Assembly: GCA_018830885.1 (NCBI GenBank)
Contig: JAHJRI010000205.1
Coordinates: forward strand, 1 to 63,857
DNA length: 63,857 nucleotides
Source of the DNA: a bacterium
GTDB taxonomy: Bacteria > SAR324 > XYD2-FULL-50-16
Direction: 5' to 3'
Shown: positions 58,288-63,857 of the stretch, piece after piece
Numbering within the stretch: the first letter of the stretch is position 1
How the letters are laid out: the number at the start of each line of letters is the position of its first letter
Translations under genes and position numbers: made by a program
Notes under the pieces: model-generated
Seen by the model: the letters and a program-made list of their open reading frames with translations, nothing else
Database searches by the model: none
What the model was told of the DNA's origin: nothing

Positions 58288-60093
58288 TTAAACGCCTGCT
58301 TCAGGTGGTGGAGCAGACGGTGTTTTGAAGAGATCACTCAGTTGAGCCAGAGAAACGGTCTCAACCTCAATCAGTAATTTTGCCAGTGAACTTAGTTGTG
58401 ATTCATGATCGGACAGTATCTTGAGAGCGTCAGCATAGCATTTCTGAAGCAGGCTTTGAACTTCATCATCGACGATCTCTTGTATCTCATCCGAAACAGG
58501 GTCCTCAGCATTGTAATCAATCGCCAGGTAGTTGCCGCTGTCACCCTGTGGAATCGACAAAGCCCCCAGCTTTTCGCTCATTCCCCATTTACAGATCATT
58601 TGATAGGCGATATTGGTGGAGTCTTTTAGATCTCCCTCCACACCGGTGGAAAAATCCTTCAACTTCAACTCCTCGGCGGCCCTGCCCCCCAGTGCGACGG
58701 TGAGCCTGGCAATCAGAGCCTCTTTGTTCATACTTAAACGGTCAGTTTCGGGTAGAAAGGTCGTCATCCCCAAAGCCTGACCTCGAGGAATAATGGTTAT
58801 TTTGTGGATCGGGTCTGCATCTTTCAGGTAATAGGCGACCAGGGCGTGACCCGCTTCATGGAATGCAGTCGCTTCCTTTTCCTCGTCCTGCATAATCATC
58901 GACCGTCGTTCTGCCCCCATCATGACTTTATCTCTGGCCCACTCCATATCCTCGATGGTTACCGCCTTTTTATTCAATTGGGCTGCTCGCAGAGCACTCT
59001 CATTGACCAGGTTCGCCAGCTCCGCCCCACTGAAACCCGGCGTTCCTTTGGCAATGACCTCCAGATTAGTATCTTCGGTGAGTACGATTTTCTTGACGTG
59101 AACCTCTAAAATCTTTTTCCGCCCATTCAGATCGGGCAGGCCGACAGTGACTTGTCTGTCAAACCGCCCCGGTCTTAACAGTGCAGGGTCCAGAATATCG
59201 ACACGATTGGTTGCGGCAATCGTGATGATGCCTTCAGTTCCATCAAAACCATCCATTTCAACAAGCAGTGCATTGAGAGTCTGCTCTCTCTCGTCATGGC
59301 CGCTGCCCAGACCAGCGCCACGATGACGGCCGACCGCATCAATCTCGTCGATAAAAATAATACAGGGGGCATTTTTATGTGCCTCTTCAAAAAGGTCCCT
59401 GACGCGACTGGCTCCCACACCGACGAACATCTCCACAAAGTCCGAGCCTGAAATATTAAAAAACGAGACCCCCGCTTCTCCGGCAACCGCTTTGGCAAGC
59501 AGCGTCTTTCCCGTACCCGGCGGTCCTACCATAAGTACCCCTTTGGGGATTTTGCCGCCCAGTTTCTGGAATTTGCCCGGATCCTTGAGAAAATCCACAA
59601 TCTCTTCGAGCTCCTCTTTGGCTTCTTCAACACCCGCAACATCTTTAAATGTGATATTCATGGCGGTTTCTTCATATCGGGTGGCTTTTGATTTACCGAT
59701 CGACATGATTTTTCCTGAACCCGGCATTTTCCGCATCATGAAAATCCAGACCCCGATCAACAACAAGAGAGGGCCCCACTGTAACAGAAGAACCAAGTAC
59801 CAGGGTGTGCTCTCCTCCTCCTCAATCTTGATATTAACCTTCTGGCTTCTGAGACTATCAATCAGGGCGGGGTCATAGGATCCCAATGTCTTGAACTGCT
59901 TTCCGGAAACCATCTTTCCCTTGATGATGTCGCCCCTGATATCAACGCTGCTGATCTGCCCACGATCAAGATACTGCAAAAAATCGCTGTAACCAATCTC
60001 CGTTTCGGGCGTTGTGTTCCATTCGAAATTGTTGATCAGCGTAAAAAATAAAACAAGTAGTGCCAGACCGGTAAGAAGAGATCGACTGTTCAC
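58288..60093 (-). CDS. ftsH: ATP-dependent zinc metalloprotease FtsH
   Basis: 601 residues when started at GTG 60093, preceded by GGAGAAAAGA. A TTG at 60105 would swallow that ribosome site, so GTG is preferred. FtsH is a membrane-anchored AAA+ hexamer that degrades misfolded membrane proteins and regulators. There are two membrane spans (about 8-24 and 102-121), Walker A GPPGTGKT (about 190-197), Walker [14 protein letters not shown], the second region of homology [20 protein letters not shown], and the zinc site HEAGH (about 412-416) with the third ligand Asp further on. All catalytic motifs are intact. Confidence 0.97.
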   Translation of the reverse strand: MNSRSLLTGLALLVLFFTLINNFEWNTTPETEIGYSDFLQYLDRGQISSVDIRGDIIKGKMVSGKQFKTLGSYDPALIDSLRSQKVNIKIEEEESTPWYLVLLLQWGPLLLLIGVWIFMMRKMPGSGKIMSIGKSKATRYEETAMNITFKDVAGVEEAKEELEEIVDFLKDPGKFQKLGGKIPKGVLMVGPPGTGKTLLAKAVAGEAGVSFFNISGSDFVEMFVGVGASRVRDLFEEAHKNAPCIIFIDEIDAVGRHRGAGLGSGHDEREQTLNALLVEMDGFDGTEGIITIAATNRVDILDPALLRPGRFDRQVTVGLPDLNGRKKILEVHVKKIVLTEDTNLEVIAKGTPGFSGAELANLVNESALRAAQLNKKAVTIEDMEWARDKVMMGAERRSMIMQDEEKEATAFHEAGHALVAYYLKDADPIHKITIIPRGQALGMTTFLPETDRLSMNKEALIARLTVALGGRAAEELKLKDFSTGVEGDLKDSTNIAYQMICKWGMSEKLGALSIPQGDSGNYLAIDYNAEDPVSDEIQEIVDDEVQSLLQKCYADALKILSDHESQLSSLAKLLIEVETVSLAQLSDLFKTPSAPPPEAGV

Positions 60094-60233
60094 TCTTTTC
60101 TCCAAATGTTGCCAAACGCTGAACGTCAGCGCCTGTATGATTAAAGTTATTTCTCGAAAACTGAATTATTATTTAGTCAACGTATATTGAAACCAATACC
60201 CGCCGGCGGACATCCGATGCCGAATATCAACCG

Positions 60234-60827
60234 CTAATGCTCTTTCTGAAGAAATTCGTAAATAGTATTATATTGCATTTCTCCGATTTGCTTCAAGTGC
60301 CTCATTCTTTCCAGAATTTCAAAGATTGAAATAGCTGAATGAAGGGTGTATCCCTCGGCCTGGAGCTTTTCTTTTCCTCCCTGTTCCCTATCGATGAGGA
60401 CAATCACATCCCTGACGCGCAACCCGGCCTCGATAAAAATTTTGAATGTCTCAAGCTTGGAATCCCCATTGGTAATCAGGTCATCAATAATGAGTACCTG
60501 ATCCCCGCTGTTCCAGACGCCTTCAATCATTTTACCGGTACCATATGACTTCCGCTCTTTGCGGCTGTATATCATCGGAAAATCAGCGGCCAGACTGAAA
60601 GCTGTTGCAATTGGCAGAGCCGTATATGGGATGCCTGCAATTCTGTCGAACTGCAATGGTTGTGAAAGCACCCGTAATTCAGAAGCGATTCGTTTGAGAA
60701 TCTCGGGATAGCTGATGATTATTCGCAGATCGAGGTATATCGGAGATATGATTCCCGATTTGAGCTTGAATTCCCCAAATTTCACCGCACCGATAGAAAC
60801 CAACAAATCGATCAATTGTTCCTTCAT
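60234..60827 (-). CDS. pyrE: Orotate phosphoribosyltransferase
   Basis: 197 residues. PyrE converts orotate and PRPP to OMP in UMP synthesis. The N-terminal FGEFKLKSGIISPIYLDLR resembles the OPRTase substrate region, and the PRPP loop is VLIIDDLITNGDSKLE, the usual DD-x-x-T-x-G motif. The flexible loop (YSRKERKSYGTGKMIEG) is present. It is 12 bases downstream of purC, so the two nucleotide genes are likely co-transcribed. 140 bases separate it from the ftsH start. Confidence 0.94.
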   Translation of the reverse strand: MKEQLIDLLVSIGAVKFGEFKLKSGIISPIYLDLRIIISYPEILKRIASELRVLSQPLQFDRIAGIPYTALPIATAFSLAADFPMIYSRKERKSYGTGKMIEGVWNSGDQVLIIDDLITNGDSKLETFKIFIEAGLRVRDVIVLIDREQGGKEKLQAEGYTLHSAISIFEILERMRHLKQIGEMQYNTIYEFLQKEH

Positions 60828-60839
60828 TCGCTTATGATA

Positions 60840-61724
60840 CTATTGTGTGAGTTTATTGTATACTTCTTGATATTTATCAAGTGTCTGCTGAATGATATCA
60901 TCGGGAAGCGCCGGCCCGGGGGGTGTTTTGTCCCAATCAAGTTGTGCCAGGTAATCCCGAATGATCTGTTTATCATAACTTTTCTGAGATTGGCCGGGCC
61001 TGTAACTGTCTGCTGGCCAGAAACGGGATGAATCCGGTGTGAGGATCTCATCAATCAGAATGACCTCCCCGTTGAGAAGGCCAAATTCAAATTTGGTATC
61101 AGCGATAATAATTCCCCTCTTGAGTGCATATTCTGCAGCGGTGCTGTATAACTGAAGGGAAATCTCTTTGATTGTGTCTATGAGATTTCCGTCAATCTGT
61201 TGTCGCAATTCGGATTCAGGAATATTAACATCATGCCCCTCTTTTGCCTTTGTTGAAGGTGTAAAAATCGGTGTTTCCAGTTTTGCCGACTCCTTGAGAC
61301 CTGCAGGCAGCTCAATGCCACAAATCTGTCCACTCTTTTGATAATCACGGAATCCAGATCCGGACAGATACCCTCTTACAATTGCCTCCAGCTCAATCAT
61401 TTCTGTTTTCCAGACAAGCACGGATCGATCTTTTATTGCATCAGCGTAAATCTGGCAGTCATCTGGGAAATCTTCGATGTTTTTCGAAATGATATGGTTT
61501 TTAATGCTATTTTTCGAAAAATCAAACCAGAAATTCGATATCTGATTGAGAATAATACCTTTACCCTTTATCAGACTCGGAAGGACAACATCGAAGGCAG
61601 AGATTTGATCCGTAGCGACAATCAGCAACTTGTCGTTGAAATCATATACCTCTCGGACTTTCCCTTTTTTATGTAGTTTTAATCCGGGGCAAAGCAGCGT
61701 TTTAGCGTTGGTATTTTGGGGCAT
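60840..61724 (-). CDS. purC: Phosphoribosylaminoimidazole-succinocarboxamide synthase
   Basis: 294 residues from ATG 61724. An upstream TTG (61751) would add 9 residues. PurC joins aspartate to CAIR in purine synthesis. Motifs: KKGKVREVYDFNDKLLIVATDQISAFD (ATP-binding), VWKTEMIELEAIVRGYLSGSGFRDY, EFGLLNGEVILIDEILTPDSSRFWP and the C-terminal DKQIIRDYL region. The length matches the longer (about 300-residue) SAICAR synthases of yeast type rather than the short bacterial form. It leads the purC-pyrE pair. Confidence 0.95.
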   Translation of the reverse strand: MPQNTNAKTLLCPGLKLHKKGKVREVYDFNDKLLIVATDQISAFDVVLPSLIKGKGIILNQISNFWFDFSKNSIKNHIISKNIEDFPDDCQIYADAIKDRSVLVWKTEMIELEAIVRGYLSGSGFRDYQKSGQICGIELPAGLKESAKLETPIFTPSTKAKEGHDVNIPESELRQQIDGNLIDTIKEISLQLYSTAAEYALKRGIIIADTKFEFGLLNGEVILIDEILTPDSSRFWPADSYRPGQSQKSYDKQIIRDYLAQLDWDKTPPGPALPDDIIQQTLDKYQEVYNKLTQ

Positions 61725-62091
61725 GGATTTTATTTGGATTAAATTCGTCAATTATGTCAGAAGGATAATAACAAGTTTAACTCGTCTCAGGGGGTGTTCA
61801 ACAAAAAAGGACCTTAAACCGTTGCTCTAAAAAATGTGATACTTTACTATATTACGTCTAATATCTATTAAATACTATTCCGACACAAAGCTTACAAGCC
61901 ATAATTGCGGTTAATTTTTTTGCAGTCTTCTATTGACAACAGCTTTGAATAGGGACCTCCTGAAGCACGTCGATCCGTTTTCCATTATCCTAGAGACTTT
62001 GTTAATAGGAAGTGACCGAGATCTCTCGGGAATGGCTTTGTACACAACGGGAGTGTTAAAACGAAAATTGGATAACCAGTAACTGATCCCC
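61725..62091. other. Divergent intergenic region between purC and cysG
   Basis: About 370 bases with no gene. It should hold the purC and cysG promoters. A short palindrome CCGAGA-TC-TCTCGG lies at 62016-62029, about 60 bases before cysG; it could be a small operator. No purine or cobalamin riboswitch signature was recognised. Confidence 0.4.
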
Positions 62092-63495
62092 ATGGAATAT
62101 CTACCAATCTTTTTAAATATCAAAGGCGAAAAATGCCTGGTGATCGGTGGCCGGCAGGACGCTTTTGAAAAAATTCGGCTGTTATTGAAAGCCGGTGCCA
62201 CCGTAACGGTGATTGCTACCGACCTTTGCAGAGAAATAACAGAACTGAAAGAGAATAAGCGGATTTCACATCAGGAGGAACCATTTTCAGCAAGCAACCT
62301 GAATGGAACTAAAATCATCATCGTGGCAACATCTGATACCAGTCTGCGGTTGGCAGTTGTGAAAAAAGCCAGGGAAAAAAAAATTCCCGTTACTGTCATC
62401 GACTTTCCGGATCTTGGGACGTTTACGCTGCCATCGATTGTTGATCGATCCCCGCTTTTGCTGGCCGTCTCAACAAGCGGCAACTCTCCGACATTGACGA
62501 GAATCATCCGTTCCCGGCTGGAAGCGATGCTGCCGCTCTCTTATGGCCGCCTTTCCCTTCTCGTGGGTAAATTCAGAGAGAATGTCAAGGAAATTCTTCA
62601 AAACAAACAGGAACGCCGCTATTTCTGGAACAGAATTTTCTCCAGTCCGATTATTGAACTTTTTCTTTCTGGCAAGGAACAGGAAGCGGAACGCTTGCTT
62701 AAAAAAGAGATAGATACAATCGGTAAGAACACACAAACGATGGGACAGGTCTGTCTGGTGGGTGCAGGCCCGGGTGATCCAGATCTCTTGACCTTACGTG
62801 CTTTGCGGTTGATACAGAATGCTGACACCATTGTCTATGATCGGTTGGTCTTCCCGAAAATTCTGGAATATGCCAGACAAGACGCAGAGCTGATTTATGT
62901 AGGAAAACAAAGCGCCAATCACGCAGTTCCCCAGGATCAAATCAATCAGAAACTTGTTGATTTGGCCAGACAGGGAAAAATGGTTGTCCGTTTAAAGGGC
63001 GGTGATCCTTTTATTTTTGGCAGGGGAGGGGAAGAAATTGAAATGTTGATGGAATCCGGGATTGACTTCCAGGTGGTGCCAGGGGTAACGGCAGCTTCCG
63101 GCTGCAGTACGTATGCAGGTATTCCATTGACCCACAGGGATTATGCACAACATTGCGTCCTCGTCACCGGACATCTGAAAGAAGGCGGGATGGATCTGAA
63201 CTGGGACAGTCTCGTTCAACCGAGCCAAACTGTGGTTTTTTATATGGGTCTTTCAAACATCAAAATTCTGAGTGACGAATTGATCAAGCACGGCATGTCT
63301 CCTGACATGCTGGCCGCCATCGTTCAAAAAGGGACAACCCGCAACCAAAAGGTATATAGTGGCACCGTATTTGAGTTGCCGGATATTGTTGAGAAAAATG
63401 ATATAAAACCACCAGCACTGATTATCGTTGGAAATGTTGTGAAACTTCACCAGAAACTGGTGAAGGCCGGTTTTGACAATCGACTCTCACATTGA
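62092..63495 (+). CDS. cysG: Siroheme synthase, bifunctional CysG-type
   Basis: 467 residues, close to full-length CysG. The N-terminal part (about 1-210) is the NAD-dependent precorrin-2 dehydrogenase/ferrochelatase: Rossmann loop VIGGRQDAFEKIRLLLKAGATV, then VDRSPLLLAVSTSGNSPTLTR with the catalytic-site Ser. The C-terminal part (about 218-467) is the SAM-dependent uroporphyrinogen-III methyltransferase: VGAGPGDPDLLTLRAL, VRLKGGDPFIFGRGGEE and VPGVTAASGCSTYAGIPLTHRD. The fused protein makes siroheme from uroporphyrinogen III, for sulfite or nitrite reductases. It is single, with no sulfite reductase gene nearby. Confidence 0.95.
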   Translation: MEYLPIFLNIKGEKCLVIGGRQDAFEKIRLLLKAGATVTVIATDLCREITELKENKRISHQEEPFSASNLNGTKIIIVATSDTSLRLAVVKKAREKKIPVTVIDFPDLGTFTLPSIVDRSPLLLAVSTSGNSPTLTRIIRSRLEAMLPLSYGRLSLLVGKFRENVKEILQNKQERRYFWNRIFSSPIIELFLSGKEQEAERLLKKEIDTIGKNTQTMGQVCLVGAGPGDPDLLTLRALRLIQNADTIVYDRLVFPKILEYARQDAELIYVGKQSANHAVPQDQINQKLVDLARQGKMVVRLKGGDPFIFGRGGEEIEMLMESGIDFQVVPGVTAASGCSTYAGIPLTHRDYAQHCVLVTGHLKEGGMDLNWDSLVQPSQTVVFYMGLSNIKILSDELIKHGMSPDMLAAIVQKGTTRNQKVYSGTVFELPDIVEKNDIKPPALIIVGNVVKLHQKLVKAGFDNRLSH

Positions 63496-63803
63496 GGTAG
63501 AAAGGGGGACCGGTTATGACCGAAGCCTGTGATCCCACCGAAACGCTTTGACGATAACCTGGCGCAACCGATGGTGATCCCAGTCAGATGACTGTTCGGG
63601 AAAGCCGCACTTTCAAGCAGCATCTTTGAATAAGTCCTTATATGAGAATATCTCATAACAATCCTGACAAAGAGGGGGTCTGGGTTGAATTGTTTCAGAC
63701 GATTAGGCGAGTTTTTAGTAACTTCTCAATAACCTCTGGCGATTTCGTTAATGGTTCAAAAAAACTGTAGACACAGGGGAGTTTTTCTGTCACAGTTTGC
63801 TAC
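63496..63803. other. Intergenic stretch after cysG
   Basis: About 310 bases without a recognised gene. A minus-strand frame (63447-63656) overlaps the end of cysG and is not convincing. If the frame starting at 63804 is a transposase, the left end of that element should lie in this stretch, but I see no clear terminal inverted repeat. Confidence 0.4.
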
Positions 63804-63857
63804 ATGAACATTCCAAAAAGAAAAATTCCCGAATTACCGAACATACCCAAAGATGAA
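63804..63857 (+). CDS. Possible start of a new gene (IS66-like transposase?), cut by window edge
   Basis: The last 18 codons are open from ATG 63804 to the window end and read MNIPKRKIPELPNIPKDE. The pattern of alternating K/R, P and I/L resembles the first residues of some IS66-family transposases, which begin with a short PxxP-type leader before a coiled coil. That resemblance is weak and rests on memory of the family, not on a search. No good ribosome site precedes the ATG. Confidence 0.25.
   Translation, partial: MNIPKRKIPELPNIPKDE

Overview
This is a gene-dense bacterial chromosomal segment made almost entirely of core housekeeping genes. The organism is Gram-negative: it has KdsA (LPS), an RND/MFP/TolC-type tripartite pump, a PpiD-type periplasmic chaperone, Lgt with lipoproteins, and Na+-NQR. 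The split F-type ATPase cluster (b', b, delta, alpha, gamma, with no a or c subunit genes next to b') is typical of deltaproteobacteria in the broad sense (Desulfobacterota, SAR324 and relatives). The AmmeMemoRadiSam radical-SAM gene and a split-gene shikimate branch fit that placement, but I cannot fix the phylum from sequence reading alone. No rRNA, tRNA, CRISPR array, prophage or complete insertion sequence was found.

Layout. 1-3.4 kb, minus strand: ATP synthase atpF'-F-H-A-G, with atpG cut by the window edge. 3.8-8.6 kb, plus strand: ispD, rimO, yebC, ruvC, ruvA, ssb. 8.7-12.7 kb, minus strand: miaA and a large exported TPR protein whose 3' end carries a perfect parS palindrome. 13.3-15.6 kb, plus strand: kdsA, tyrA and an orphan type IV pilin-like gene. 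15.6-21.8 kb, minus strand: a complete RND efflux operon. 22.3-27.5 kb, plus strand: prfC, serA, serC, a nested-hairpin element and proC. 27.5-33.3 kb: an MBL hydrolase, a 650-bp gene-poor stretch, amrS, murA (with Asp in place of the fosfomycin-target Cys), tmk and holB. 33.3-40.7 kb: dnaE, a BatE-like protein, metA (acetyl-type signature), lgt and pheA. 41.0-46.3 kb, plus strand: a stand-alone cereblon-like CULT-domain gene, ppiD, a coiled-coil protein, a TolB-like/TPR protein and a lipoprotein. 46.4-47.5 kb, minus strand: prfB with a programmed +1 frameshift. 48.1-55.4 kb, plus strand: a complete nqrABCDEF-apbE-nqrM cluster. 55.4-63.9 kb: a receiver-like protein, an RluA-family gene, psd, ftsH, pyrE, purC and cysG, then possibly the first codons of another gene at the window edge.

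The genes form several working groups. Two are energy machines: the F-ATPase and Na+-NQR with its own flavin (ApbE) and iron (NqrM) maturation factors. Others serve amino-acid synthesis (SerA/SerC, ProC, MetA, TyrA, PheA), envelope building (KdsA, MurA, Lgt, Psd, PpiD, RND pump), DNA replication and repair (DnaE, HolB, Tmk, SSB, RuvA/RuvC) and translation termination or modification (RF2, RF3, RimO, MiaA, RluA type).

The observations most worth following up are the bacterial CULT-domain protein with an intact three-tryptophan cage, the in-gene parS site, the Asp-type MurA, the RF2 frameshift, and the nested hairpin between serC and proC.
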